A stretch of 64,000 nt of DNA from Apoderus coryli (Eukaryota > Arthropoda > Insecta > Coleoptera > Attelabidae), in contig OU452212.1 in the NCBI GenBank assembly GCA_911728435.2, positions 2,424,563 to 2,488,562 on the forward strand, given 5' to 3'. Both the position numbers and the translations under genes were made by a program. Of this stretch, positions 1-13,100 are shown piece by piece. The notes under the pieces are model-generated. The model did no database searches. It saw nothing but the letters and a program-made list of their open reading frames with translations, and had not been told where the DNA came from. The stretch's first letter is position 1; the number at the start of each line of letters is the position of its first letter.

Positions 1-1250
1 GTTAAATAATGATTTCATCGTTATTTGAGAGATAATTTAATTCTGAAACGAAAATTATAGGCTCAAAATTACTAAAAGGTCTTACTTTTTACTCAAATTG
101 TATAAAAGTAACGCAGTATGAATCTGGAAGACAAACATTTCTATGACAGTTGTTCTGTCGCATAACTTTTGAACTTGCCCTGGTTAAATAATGATTTCAC
201 CATTATTTGATAGTTAATTTAATGCTGAATCGAAAATTATAGGCTCAAAATTACTAAAAGCTCTTACTTTTTACACAAATTGTATAAAAGTAACGCAGTA
301 TGAATCTGGAATACAAACATTTCTATGACAGTTGTTCTGTCGCATAACTTTTGAACTTGCCCTGGTTAAATAATGATTTCATCGTTATTTGAGAGATAAT
401 TTAATTCTGAAACGAAAATTATAGGCTCAAAATTACTAAAAGGTCTTACTTTTTACACAAATTGTATAAAAGTAACGCAGTATGAATCTGGAAGACAAAC
501 ATTTCAATGACAGTTGTTTTGTCGCATAACTTTTGAACTTGCCCTGGTTAAATAATAATTTCACCATTATTTGAGAGTTAATTTAATTCTGAAACGAAAA
601 TTATAGGCTCAAAATTGCTTAATGCTCTTAATTTTTTCACAAAATGTATAAAAGTAACGCAATATCATTGAAAAGTGATTCTGGAAGATAAAAATTCTAT
701 GTGGGATGTTTTCTCTCATAATTTTTAAACTTGCCCCGGTAAAGTAATGACTCCTATATCATTTGATAGTTAATTTAATTCTGAAATAAAAATTATAGGC
801 TCAAAATTACTAAAAGCTCTTACTTTTTACACAAATTGTATAAAAGTAACGCACTATGAATCTGGAAGACAAACAAGTCTATGTCAGCTGTTCTCTCGCA
901 TAACTTTTCAACTCCTACTGGTAACTTGATGATTTGTAGGTCATTTTGAGCGTAATATAATTCTGGATCAAAAATTATAGACTCAAAATTACTAAAATTC
1001 TTACTTTTTACACAAAATTTAGAAAATTAAAGTTATACCATTAACAGGTGACTCTGAATGATTAAACATTTTTTGCCGAATGTTTTCTCGCATAATTTTT
1101 AAACGCGCACTGGTAAAGTAATGATTTCTACGTAATTTGAAAGTTAATTTATTGCTGAAACAAAAATTATAAGCTCAAAATTACTAAAAGCTCTTAGTTT
1201 TTTCACAAAATGTAAAAAGTAAAGAAATATCATTATTGCGATTTTTAAAT
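1..1250. repeat. 182-bp AT-rich satellite array, block 1
   Basis: Tandem units begin with GTTAAATAATGATTTCA at 1, 183, 365 and 547, giving a clean 182-bp period. Copies beyond about 730 are more diverged. Shared segments include CTCAAAATTACTAAAAGCTC and GTATAAAAGTAACGCA. No open frame is conserved between units. This is non-coding satellite DNA and the array probably continues to the left of the window. Confidence 0.93.
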
Positions 1251-1316
1251 TTATTGCAATTTGAACTTACGTAGATTCATAACAGCTACATTCTAAAATA
1301 GGTATCACATACATAT

Positions 1317-1371
1317 ACAGGGTGCGCCAGAACCTCGGGGGATATTAAACTTATGTTTTTTTTAATGGAAC
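1317..1371. mobile_element. Mini-element with inverted ACAGGGTG/CACCCT ends
   Basis: A segment of about 55 bp begins ACAGGGTGCGCC and ends GGAACACCCTATA, so its ends are short inverted copies of each other. The same end motif recurs many times in the window. It is probably a deletion derivative of a DNA transposon. The rest of 1372-2390 shows nothing I can name except a short palindrome, CTTCCGGTTATACCGGAAG, near 1500. Confidence 0.4.
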
Positions 1372-2394
1372 ACCCTATATATTGCTACTTTTTTAAACTA
1401 AATCTTCAGGTTTTTGAAATATTTGTGTTTTTGTAAAAATAATGCTAATGATTTTTGATGACGCTTGACTCAGATGAAATAACAGCGACGATGGGCGACT
1501 TCCGGTTATACCGGAAGTAGGGGTCAATATATATTATATCATTATTGGATTCTACATAAAGTTTTAGACAAATTTCATGTATAATGTCCTATACCTAATT
1601 CTAATCGTATTTGACAAAAATGACGTTTACAGACTAACAGTTAATTATATTTTTCCCTATAAAGCAGACTGTATAATGTTTGATTTGAATTGCTTTTCTT
1701 GTAGAAAGAGGCTTACTTTAGTGGACGTTTGTTATTATTTTTGATCGTGATCAATACAGGGTGGACAAAAACGACAAAAAACTGTTCTAAGTCAATTTTT
1801 TCAAATGAACTCCCCTTTTTTATAATTTTATTTAATTTACCATTAAAAATACCTGTAACTTTGTATAAGGTTTTTCGTTTAAAAAATTTATAGTTTTCGA
1901 AATATTCACAGTTTAACATTTTTCTATTGTAAACATGCTATGACTTAACTACCGGGTTAAGGTAGGCCAAGTAACTAATGCCTGGAGGGCAACAGTTTAT
2001 TCCTTAATTAATTTAATAATGTCACACCCGGTATATTGTAATAAAAATATTGCATCCGGTCAAACTAGCTATTTTACGCTGAATTAATAATTTATAAATG
2101 TTCATCAAAGTTTATACAAGTTCATGACTCTAATATAGGAATAGACAAGAAAATTGCTGATTAATATTTTTGTAAAAAAACGGTCCGACCGACGCTAAGA
2201 ATAGACAATTGCATTGGTCAATATTCGTAAGGGTGGAAAAAAGTAAAGTTATAAATATTGTTGTAACAGGAAGTTACAGGGGATTTTGATTTGCACTTCG
2301 GTGTAATAAAGTTTGAAGAGAGTGGTTGGAGGTTTGGCGGCTCGGACCATGAAGGCTCCCCGCGGCCTTGGAGCACATATGTGTCCGAATGCTC

Positions 2395-3202
2395 CGCCAG
2401 GAGCGGCACTCTGTAATATGAATTTTAAGGATAGAGATAGAGAATCAGCAAGCGATAAGGATCGCTATTACTTCATTATCGGCACTCTCTAAGGGAATCC
2501 TTATAGCCTCGGTAATAGTTCGACAAGTTTCGTGTTTCTCAGTCGGACAGAGAAAATACGATAATAAGAAGATATTTAATTGACATTAACCTCACATTTC
2601 CTTTGTTTATTTTACTTTGTATTTTGGGCTTAGTAGTTCTTTATTTGGTTTAACAAAAAGCGTTGTATATTATGTGATTGTTAAAAATGTTGCCACTGCA
2701 CAGATTTCTTGTAACAAAATCAAAAATATAGCAAGAATTCATGAAAATAGAGCTAGAAAAGGATTTAGTCTACATGATGATAGGCGTTTTATTGAACTTT
2801 TTGTCTAAATAAAGACCTATGATTTGTGTTATAGATACACTAATATTATTACAATTCTCTATGCATACATAGCTAAGTAAGTATCTGTCCCTAATTAATA
2901 ATTTACAGTTTAAAGTGGTAGATACTTAGGTTGCTACCATTGTTTACAAATTTTGATCCCACTCAAAAGTGATATTTGTTAAACTGTCTTAAATTAAATG
3001 CTTACCTTTATACCTTCTTCGCGATAAATGCTTATAATTATTGTAAGAAGTTTACCTAAAAAATAAATAATATCACCTGAAAATCATAATACAAACAACC
3101 ATAACCTAACCTCGGAAAATACCGAATCTGGTTACAGAGTATGAAATAGCGAAGCGAAGGGAATCTCTATCGCTATTTTGTTACAGAGTGCTGCTCCAGG
3201 TT
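2395..3202. repeat. Segment bounded by inverted TTACAGAGTGC motifs
   Basis: A copy of TTACAGAGTGCCGCTCC reads on the minus strand near 2400-2416, and TTACAGAGTGCTGCTCC reads on the plus strand near 3180-3200. A third TTACAGAGT lies near 3134. The part around 2330-2410 is locally GC-rich. I see no credible coding frame. It is probably a degraded mobile element of unknown class. 3210-3748 shows only AT-rich simple sequence. Confidence 0.35.
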
Positions 3203-3750
3203 CTCTAACCACAAAACTCTCTTTTTTTTGGGGTCTTCTCTCGAACCTTGGCGAAGTGAACGTCGAGTCTTACTATCGACAAAAAGCACTAATTTCCCCG
3301 TTGGGTAGTGTCTTAAGCTTTATAGTTTATTTAACGCGATTAGAGTTTTAATTTTAATAATTATTATTTTTGTGACATGGTGGAGGTGGGGTTGTTTTTT
3401 TTTTCATTAAATTGATACTTCTTATCTGATTTAATTATATCTTATTTGTGACAATAATAATAAAAATAAATATTCCTCCTAAAAAAAAACCTGCTTCTAT
3501 TAAGTAATTCTCGTAACATATGAATGGCCGACTCAAATATAGTAATTTAACAGTTACAATAATAATTATTATTATTGCATATTTCTTCTAACGTGGTAGG
3601 TACTAAGTACATATTAATCCAAACCCACGTAACCACGTGTAGGAGGCGCGGGATTTTAAAAACCGTTCAATTTAACACATCCAGTATCTAAAAGAGTTAG
3701 ACGTGGCTAACCACACGTTAACGGTTGAATATAAACGTCCGCGATATGTA

Positions 3751-4008
3751 CAAGGGTTGCCTTTTATATTTCGGGATTTGGCAACCCTGGTGTTGCAATC
3801 TGGCAACTGACAGCTCTATCGTAAAGTTGGACATTTTTGAGGTTATACGTACTCAGAACGTTTTGACATATGAGTTTACAGTAACTTAAAAGATTCATCT
3901 CGGCCCAAAAATGGAATTAAATCGTGAACATTTTCAACAATAATGTGATTTTCGATGATTAATATTTGTTTTTATTCTCTAATCCCGAAATATAAAACGC
4001 AACCCTCG
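3751..4008. mobile_element. Mariner-like MITE, 258 bp, TA target duplication
   Basis: The left end CAAGGGTTGCCTTTTATATT and the right end (reverse complement CGAGGGTTGCGTTTTATATT) are inverted repeats matching at about 26 of 28 positions, and the match extends through TTCGGGATT. TA dinucleotides flank both ends (3749-3750 and 4009-4010). A CGAGGG terminus and a TA duplication are typical of mariner-superfamily elements. No transposase frame is present, so it is non-autonomous. 4010-5220 contains nothing I can identify. Confidence 0.75.
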
Positions 4009-5220
4009 TATTATAGCATCACGAATGACGTATGATTCTCCCGCCTTTGTAACGAGAATCTTTTATTTAGCCGGCAACAAGACCGAGTGAGTTAGAGTTA
4101 GGTTATGTTGGTGTGAAATTAGCAGGAAGTGTTTTTTTTACGATTGTGACTTTGGAGTTTACCGTTTAAAATAATTAAGTAAGTGTGGTCCTCTAATGTC
4201 TACTATAGAATATAATTACTGTAGTGGCAACAGTGTGTGTTTAGTGACAGCTAAGTCGAATAGACGTAGATGACATTGACATTAAAAGAAGAAGATAGTT
4301 GTTGTATATATTTTTGAGAGAAACGTAGAATAAAGTTGTTATTGTTTTAATGTTTGGTTTTTTTGAATAAAGGAAGCTTTATTTACTGAAATAGAGCCCC
4401 TCATAAGTTTAAGCATTTTGTGTTAAACTCCATTTTGATAGTCAATTTTCACAATTAAAATTCTTTTTTCAAGTGTAGCGTTCCATGGTTAAAATTTCCC
4501 AACTTTTCACTAAATAAATTCTTTACATTTCATCATTTGACAGCCAATTTACTTCCTAACCTTAAATTTTCCCACCCTTTATAAGAGGCTAACTTGGCAA
4601 TGAAAACATTTGCCAAACAACATTACATTGTAGGTATTATAAAAACGAGAAGCTAGGACCATTAAACCAAGTAAAGTAAAACGGTTTATTAACGACAAAT
4701 TAACCATTCACAATAACAAATAAAGATGTTCGTGATTCATCATAGGATTTAAATTTTTTCGTTAATAGAAAATGCATGTTTATGTAAAATTTTTATATTA
4801 CAGAACTTACAGGAATATGTCCTGTTTTTTATTAGCCTACGAGCTTCAAAAGACTGTTACTGCAGTAAGAAATGAACCTGTGGCTATTTATATTCAACCG
4901 TTACCGGGTGGTGAGCCACATCCGAAATAGTAACACAAATATGATATTCATGTTAAAGCTACATTACTTGAGTATATTCTTACAAGCAGAACGTACGTCA
5001 AGGCCAGAGAGAACTTTAAAAAAATTATTTTTTACTACAATAGCTTGAGCGTGGAATGATCATGCATCTGTGTCATAATAGAAAATAATGTTACTGCTTT
5101 GAACAATAATAACAATATAGGTAGGACCGGCTGTTTATTTATACTCATAATAAATATTGTTAAGTAATAGCACTTAAATTGTTTGTAATAATTATTGGTT
5201 ATACCGGAAGTGGACGGCTA

Positions 5221-5710
5221 CTTTGATATTTTAATTCTGAAACAAAAATTATGGGCTCAAAATTACTAAAAGCTCTTACTTTTTACATAAATTGTATAAA
5301 AGTAACGCAATATGAATCTGGCAGATAAACATTTCTATGTCGACTGTTTTCTCGCATAAATTTTAAGCGGGCAGTGATAAAGTAATGATTTTTACGTAAT
5401 TTGAAAGCCAATTTCATTGTGGATTAACAATTATAGGGTCAAAATTACTAAAATCTTTTACTTTTTACACAAATTGTATAAAAGTAACGCAGTATGAGTC
5501 TGGAAGACAAACACTTCTATGACAGTTGTACTGTCGCATAACTTTTGAACTTGCCCTGGTTAAATAATGATTTCACCATTATTTGAAAGTTAATTCAATT
5601 CTGAATCGAAAATTATAGGCTCAAAATTACTAAAAGCTCTTACTTTTTACATAAATTGTATAAAAGTAACGCAATATGAATCTGGCAGATAAACATTTCT
5701 TTGTAGTGTA
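5221..5710. repeat. 182-bp satellite array, block 2
   Basis: Diverged units of the satellite seen at 1-1250, recognised by AATTCTGAAACAAAAATTAT, CAAAATTACTAAAAGCTC and GTATAAAAGTAACGCA. It stops at about 5705 against unrelated sequence (5711-5945) that holds no recognisable gene. Confidence 0.85.
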
Positions 5711-5945
5711 GTGTATGCCAAGGATTATTTTAGCCTAAAAGGCTTCCATGATCCTGAATAAATAAATCATCCCCTCATTTGTACAATAAAGTCCTATACA
5801 GATCCGAAGTTTATATTCTGGGCTTGATTTACAACCACTCAAAATTTAGAGGGTGATTTTTCATATAAAGTTGTGGGCAAAACTCCCTTCTTCTCCAGGT
5901 TACAGCCCTTTTTAAATTAGGGGAAACAGTAGAGTTTTATCACGT

Positions 5946-7070
5946 ATTATTTAATTCTGAAACAAAAATTATTTGCTCAAAATTACTAAAAACTCTTACT
6001 TTTTTCACAAATTGTATAAAAGTATCATTGAAAAGTGATTCTGGAAGATAAAAATTTCTATGTCGACTGTTTTCTCGCATAATTTTTAAACTTGCCCCGG
6101 TAAAGTAGTGATTCCTATATCATTTGAAGGTTAATTTAATTCTGAAACAAACATTATAAGCTCAAAATTACTGAAAGCTCTTACTTCTTACACAAATTGT
6201 ATAAAAGTAACGCAGTATGAATGTGGAAGACAAACATTTCTATGACAGTTGTTCTGTCGCATAACTTTTGAACTTGCCCTGGTTAAATAATGATTTCACC
6301 ATTATTTGATAGTTAATTTAATTCTGAATCGAAAATTATAGGCTCAAAATTACTAAAAGCTCTTACTTTTTACACAAATTGTATAAGAGTAACGCAGTAT
6401 GAATCTAGAAGACAAACATTTCTATGATAGTTGTTTGGTCGCATAACTTTTGAACTTGCCCTGGTTAAATGATGATTTCATCGTTATTTGAGAGTTAATT
6501 TAATTCTGAAACGAAAATTATAGGCTCAAAATTGCTTAATGCTCTTACTTTTTTCACAAAATGTATGAAAGTAACGCAATAATAATATGAAAAGTGATTC
6601 TGGAAGATAAAAATTCTATGTGGGCTGTTTTCTCGCATAAATTTTAAACGCGCAGTGATAAAGTAATGATTTCTACGTAATTTGAAAGGTAATTTAATTG
6701 TGAATAAACAATTATATGATCATAATTACTAAAAATCTTTTATTTTTTACACAAATTGTATAAAAAGTAACGCAATATGAATCCGGCCGATAAACATTTC
6801 TATGTCAGCTGTTCTCTCGCATAACTTTTCAACTCCTGATTGTAAAGTGCTGATTTGTACATCATTTTAAGCGTAATATAATTCTGAATCAAAAATTATA
6901 GACTCAAAATTACTAAAAGCTCTTACTTTTTACACAAAATTTAGAAAAGTAAAGCAATATCAGTATTAGTATTAGTTAATTATAGGATCATAATTACTAA
7001 AATCTTTTACTTTTTACACAAATTGTATAAAAGTAACGCAATATGAATCTGGCAGATAAACATTTCTATG
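5946..7070. repeat. 182-bp satellite array, block 3
   Basis: About six units of the same satellite, with variable divergence and some truncated units near 6960-7070. The unit segment TCTGTCGCATAACTTTTGAA is recognisable throughout. No conserved reading frame. Confidence 0.85.
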
Positions 7071-7114
7071 TCAAATTAAAGAAGTAATCCATTAGATGCA
7101 GTGGAGTGTAATAT

Positions 7115-7409
7115 AATTACAATAAAACAAAAATCATCGTCTCCACTATTTAATTCATAAATTATGTCAAAGGGACATGCTTCGGAGACTCAGCTCCATC
7201 ATCAGCTTTGTGAAGGCAGAGCTCCTAACAGACTAAATTAAAGTATACAATAATTGAGAAGAGAGAGAGAAGATTGTATACTTTAATTTAGTCTGTTAGG
7301 AGCTCTGCCTTCACAAAGCTGATGATGGATCTGAGTCTCCGAAGGATGTCCCTTTGACATAATTTATGAATTAAATAGTGGAGACGATGATTTTTGTTTT
7401 ATTGTAATT
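7115..7409. mobile_element. Foldback element with 137-bp inverted arms and hammerhead-like cores
   Basis: The arms 7115-7251 and 7273-7409 are almost perfect inverted repeats (only a few mismatches) around a 21-bp GA-rich spacer. It lies inside the 182-bp satellite and splits it. Each arm carries CTGATGA, a GGAG/CTCC stem and GAAG, which resembles a hammerhead ribozyme core apart from the last A. The flanks and arms share sequence with 21925-22140, so this is a dispersed family, possibly Penelope-like. No protein is encoded. Confidence 0.8.
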
Positions 7410-7419
7410 TCTATATCAG

Positions 7420-7725
7420 TTGTTCTGTCGCATAACTATTCAACTCCTACTTGTAAAATGATGATTTGTACATCATTTTAAGCGTAATATAATTCTGAAT
7501 CAAAAATTATAGACTCAAAATTACTAAAAGCTCTTACCTTTTACACAAAATTTAGAAAAGTAAAGCAATATCAGTAATAGGTGACTCGGGAAGATTAAAA
7601 TTTCTTTGGCGACTGTTTTCTCGCATAAATTTTAAACGGGCTATGATAAAGTAATGATATCTACGTAATTTGAAAGGTAATTTAATTGTGTATTAACAAT
7701 TATAGGATCATAATTACTACTACTG
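7420..7725. repeat. 182-bp satellite array, block 4
   Basis: The satellite resumes directly after the foldback insertion with TTCTGTCGCATAACTATTCAA and continues for nearly two diverged units. 7726-8840 beyond it is plain AT-rich sequence with no recognisable gene. Confidence 0.8.
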
Positions 7726-8844
7726 GGTCGGGAAAGTAAAAACAGAGGAAAATATTATCTTTCAGTACCTCAAATGACGCACAAGAAAAAATTATATACA
7801 AGGCCAAACATATTTTGAAACTTGAACACAAAAGTGCCTATTTTTAATATAAAAAAGAAATGGTACAACTTCTATAATATTATGAACATCATCATGCACT
7901 TTTTGAACATTTGCCAACATTTGTATAAAACGATAAATTTTCATTGTAAGTCTACATATTTTATTTTTTATTATCATTGAGGATAATAAATATTTGGACA
8001 ATAATGTAGCGAGACGGGCCCAGCTGTAAACGAGCTTTCACAGGCGAAAGTTGGAAAAATACGATATTGGATGTTTAGAACATTTTCAGATAGAAAGAGA
8101 AAATGTAAAAGAAATTTTCTTATTGCCTAGAAAAAGTTTTCATGAATTTAATGAAGTCCAATCAAAAGAGATATTTTCTTCGGAAAGCAATTTTCCGACA
8201 TCAATCGCCTAACTTATCAACCATTCATCCTGAAGGCTCAAGCGATCACTGCAGCTCTCAATTTTTGATAAAAAAATCTTAAACCCAGAATTTTTTTTTC
8301 TTGTATCAAAATTCGACGATTTTTGTTTTAATGTTTACTAGTTTTAACAAATATTCTTTTAATTCTTTTGTCTTGGATTGAGGTTCACAATCATACACAA
8401 ACAATTTTTGGAACTATTTTTTTAATAATAGTTTCATTTCAATTTTTTTTGCAACGTTTCGACTTATCTTGTCTTGTCTTTTTTTACTTTTTATTATTTT
8501 TATTCATATTACATGTCAAGACCAAAAAGGTTTACACAAGTCATATTAAATGCTAAAATATTACATAACAGATTATACAAAAACATAGAAATGTGTATAA
8601 GTTAATCACAACAGAATTCATCAATGGAGTAAAAAGCCTGGTCAGTTAAGTAGTTTTTTAATCTATTTTTGACCATTGAAAGGCTCAGTGTTTTCAAACT
8701 ATCTGGCAAATGATTATAGGATGAGGGACCATCAAATTTACTGAATTTCTGCTTCTACCCAACCTCATATATTCAGGAAGACTGTTATGTCTGTTTCTTG
8801 TATTGTGGTTCTGAACTTCATCATGCTTGTAATGTAGATTGTAA

Positions 8845-9080
8845 TTATTTTTCACATAGTGAAAAGGCATACTTCTTTTTTCTTCAAGTTTGAAAATTTT
8901 AGATCAAAACTGGTAGTAAACACCATTAATAAAATTTTGGAAAACTTTTCGTTAGCAAACTGTATTTCAATAATTTTATTAATGCAGTTTTGTCCTGAAA
9001 TTTTCAAACTCGAATTTCTCGAAAATTTTTAAGTTTTTCAAGAAAAAACAAGTATGCCTTTTTTATGTAGTAAACCTTAT
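8845..9080. repeat. Imperfect inverted repeat, about 100-bp arms
   Basis: GGCATACTTCTTTTTTCTTC on the left matches the reverse complement of the right arm (GGCATACTTGTTTTTTCTTG). The pairing continues through AAGTTTGAAAATTTT and CATTAATAAAATT. It is probably a decayed foldback element or two opposed repeats. Confidence 0.6.
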
Positions 9081-9239
9081 TTTATCACATTTTTGACACA
9101 AAATGAATAAAAGTTACAAGAAAAAAAAGTTAGGTTATAATTAAGGCAAGGTTCCCCCTAGTTTACCCGCCTATGGTCATCCTTTTTTGTTCAATTTCAT
9201 GTCAGTTTATGACATTTAACTAGGTGAATAAATCAAAAT

Positions 9240-9990
9240 CATTATAAATGTTATTTTTGATATACCCTGTATAGTAATCGTCAATTTGGCATTTGAAATT
9301 GTAGTTTCGACACACGCAGACGTTTTTATAAAGAATGACTTTTTCTTCTAAATCCTCTTCCAAACTCTATCCGTGGACACATTGTATACGGCGATGTAAT
9401 TATTTTACATTCTTTAAATTTAGGTCTGACATCCTCTCTAAAGTTTAAATCTGTCAGTATTTGAACCACTCGTCTTTGGATTGCGAATACCCTCAAATTG
9501 ACAAAGCATAGGGATCCACACTGTGAAAAACGCCATAATATGCTGATTTCAAAACATTAAAAGAGACTTCACGCTTCAAGCTTCGCAATATAAACACAAC
9601 CTTAGACAACTTGGCAGTCGTAACCTCGACATGAACCGCCCAGGTTCGATCCTATAATAAACAAAGAGAATATCCATTACTAGCTGAAGTAAAGACATAT
9701 TTTGCAGACACAGTTACCATTAAGTACTAGTTAAGTTGGAGGCTAAGTGGGACCCTTTTCACAAAGGAACATCAAGGGACCCAGATTTGAACCTTGTGGC
9801 ACACTACCAACCATGTCTCATCAACCTGAGTTCTGTTTGCTCCAATGCTCAGTGATCGTCGATTCCTTATACAGCCACTAAATTTAGAAATGATATTTCA
9901 TATGTTGAAAGCATCTGGATAATCAGAATATCGTCGAGGTATTCCTTTACGCCAATAAAAATTGAATTTTTGTAAGTTGTTTAATGTTTA
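9240..9990 (-). mobile_element. Non-LTR retrotransposon RT fragment (jockey/CR1-like), broken
   Basis: On the minus strand, near 9780, the translation gives VPQGSNLGPLMFL, the conserved RT motif of jockey/CR1-type elements. Further downstream (about 9395-9490) IQRRVVQILTDLNFREDV matches the usual C-terminal region after the RT domain. Stops and frame changes break it throughout. The segment around 9240-9390 is also present at 45640-45850 on the plus strand, so that part is a dispersed repeat. Confidence 0.65.
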
Positions 9991-10194
9991 AAAGTGTTAA
10001 CTCGCCGTGCATAGGGACGAGAGGCAGTGCCTCGCGCTTAAAATGATTTAATTACGGCCAGTATGGATGATTTTATTGACGTTGGTCGACTCCAATTGTA
10101 AACAGGAAAAGAAATCCTAGAGCCCAAAGAACCGGAGTGGTTTTAATTTAAGATCCATAAAAGGCCGCTAGTCAACTAAAAAATTTAATTTCAG

Positions 10195-13100
10195 CCTCTA
10201 CCGAAACAGCCGGCGCTCCAACACACGACACTTCAACGGCATGTCAGAGCCCATAGAAATGTCAACATTCCCCGCTTCCATTACCCGTCGGGTAAACCGA
10301 TCGCACCCGGCCAGCTTGATGTGATCAAGGCGAAAATTACATCGGCATTTGCGACGATTGGTGAGCGTGCGTCTCGTGAGCATTTCGGCATCATTGCACA
10401 AGCTTGTCAATTGCCGTTGTATTGGAAGACACCGTTCTATCTAGCCGCATGCGGGGACAAGAGTAGTTGTAATTTGGAGCAGTTTTTGACGTTTTGGCAA
10501 GGGTAGGTTATTAGTATTTTGATGATTTGTAGGGAAATAAGATTTAATTTTCAGTATGGTTGCCACGTGTCATGATGCTGCCTCAAGGTTCGTCTATATT
10601 CTGACTAAATGCAGAAGGAATTGGTTAGCGCCAGAGGATTTTATACCCCTCATCCAAGATGTTGTTGAAACGCATCCAGGTTTAACGTTCCTGAAAGAAG
10701 CCACGGAATTCCATTCAAGATACGTACATACCGTTATTGCTAGGTATTATTACAACTAAGCATTCCTGTGATAAAATAGTGTGAATTTGTCATTTTTGCA
10801 GGATATATTATTGTGTCAATCGGTCGTGGTCAGCAAAAATTTCTATCCCAGAACTACGTCGATCAAATCTGCTCAACACCATTCAGCTGTTGGAGGAGGA
10901 GGAAGACATCAATCAGATAACACAGTATTTTAGTTATGAGCATTTTTACGTGATTTATTGTAAATTTTGGGAATTGGATCGGGACCATGATTTGTTTATT
11001 GATAAACAGGATTTGACAAGGCATAATGATCATGGTAAGATTTAGTAGCTCTCTCAGCTTTGTTGAACATGTGTCTATACAAACAACCATCAAATATGAC
11101 CCGAATCAACGGGACTCAAGGCGACTTCAGTATGTGTACAGACCCTCTATCGTTACCTTTAACCCACTTGAACTTAAAAAGGAGATCAGTAACCGATTGC
11201 CCTCAATGGAAGACGCCATGGAAAGTCTTGTCCTTTGGAAGGTCGAAAACCCTGCTCACTTCTGCCTCATTTAATCAGGAATTTAGGCGCTCAAACTCAT
11301 TTATGTTACCCTCAGGCGTTCCCGATTAAGAAGAGCTTTCCAACTCTCTGTTTAGCCTAAAAATGATTCAATCCTCCCACGCTCGAGCTCTAGTACAATG
11401 TTCTTTCTGATTCTCTACTTAGACACCTCGATGCACTCTGATTGCAGCCCTCGGCGTTTACGAATGCCTTCAGCAAGTTCGCACCCCACGTTTAGGGACA
11501 GTAATGAAGCCTTCCATCTTTGACTTTAGCCTACTTGAGGTTCAAAAGGAGATAAGCATTAAAATTGAAACCGGGCCTGATGGGGTTGTGAAATTTAGGC
11601 AGGAAAATGATATTATGAAGGGCTATCTACATGCCAAACGACATGCGTGGAGTGGGTCAATAAGGGTAGTTTCTTAGGTCTTGAATGATAGCGTCCTATA
11701 CCAAACAAAAGCATTAAAATTGCAACCAGTTCTGGGCCTGATAGGGTTGTGAAATTTAGGCAGGACAATGATATTATGAAGGGCTATTTGCATGCCAAAC
11801 GACATGCGTGGAGTGGGTTATTATAAGATTAGTTTCTTAGGTCTTGAATGATAGCATCCTATACGAAACAAAAGCATTAACATTGAGACCTGTGGTGGGC
11901 CTGATGGGGTTGTGAAATTTAGGCAGGAAAATGATATTATGAAGGGTTATCTGAATGCCAAACGACATGCGTGGCGTGGGTCATTAAGGGTAGTTTCTTA
12001 GGTCTTGAATGATAGCATCCTATACGAAACAAAAGCATTAACATTGAGACCTGTGGTGGGCCTGATGGGGTTGTGAAATTTAGGCAGGAAAATGATATTA
12101 TGAAGGGTTATCTGAATGCCAAACGACATGCGTGGCGTGGGTCATTAAGGGTAGTTTCTTAGGTATTGAATGAGAGCATCCTATACGAAACAAAAGCATT
12201 AACATTGAGACCTGTGGTGGACCTGATGGGGTTGTGAAATTTAGGCAGGACAATGATATTATGAAGGGCTATCTGAATGCCAAACGACATGCGTGGCGTG
12301 GGTCATTAAGGGTAGTTTCTTAGGTATTGAATGAGAGCATCCTATACGAAACAAAAGCATTAACATTGAGACCTGTAGTGGGCCTGATGGGGTTGTGAAA
12401 TTTAGGCAGGACAATGATATTATGAAGGGCTATCTGAATGCCAAACGACATGCGTGGCGTGGGTCATTAAGGGTAGTTTCTTAGGTATTGAATGAGAGCA
12501 TCATATACGAAACAAAAGCATTAACATTGAGACCTGTGGTGGGCCTGATGGGGTTGTGAAATTTAGGCAGGAAAATGATATTATGAAGGGCTATCTGAAT
12601 GCCAAACGACATGCGTGGCGTGGGTCATTAAGGGTAGTTTCTTAGGTATTGAATGAGAGCATCCTATACGAAACAAAAGCATTAACATTGAGACCTGTGG
12701 TGGGCCTGATGGGGTTGTGAAATTTAGGCAGGAAAATGATATTATGAAGGGCTATCTGAATGCCAAACGACATGCGTGGCGTGGGTCATTAAGGGTAGTT
12801 TCTTAGGTATTGAATGAGAGCATCCTATACGAAACAAAAGCATTAACATTGAGACCTGTGGTGGGCCTGATGGGGTTGTGAAATTTAGGCAGGACAATGA
12901 TATTATGAAGGGCTATCTGAATGCCAAACGACATGCGTGGCGTGGGTCATTAAGGGTAGTTTCTTAGGTATTGAATGAGAGCATCCTATACGAAACAAAA
13001 GCATTAACATTGAGACCTGTGGTGGGCCTGATGGGGTTGTGAAATTTAGGCAGGAAAATGATATTATGAAGGGCTATCTGAATGCCAAACGACATGCGTG

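Noticed and set aside
2218..2409. 63-codon minus-strand frame in a GC-richer patch
   Set aside because: No motif, no convincing splice context, and it lies at the edge of an inverted repeat; probably mobile-element sequence.
10060..10100. ATGGATGATTTTATTGACG as the first exon of PPP2R3
   Set aside because: The donor that follows leaves a phase that does not match the exon at 10195, and the peptide lacks family similarity.
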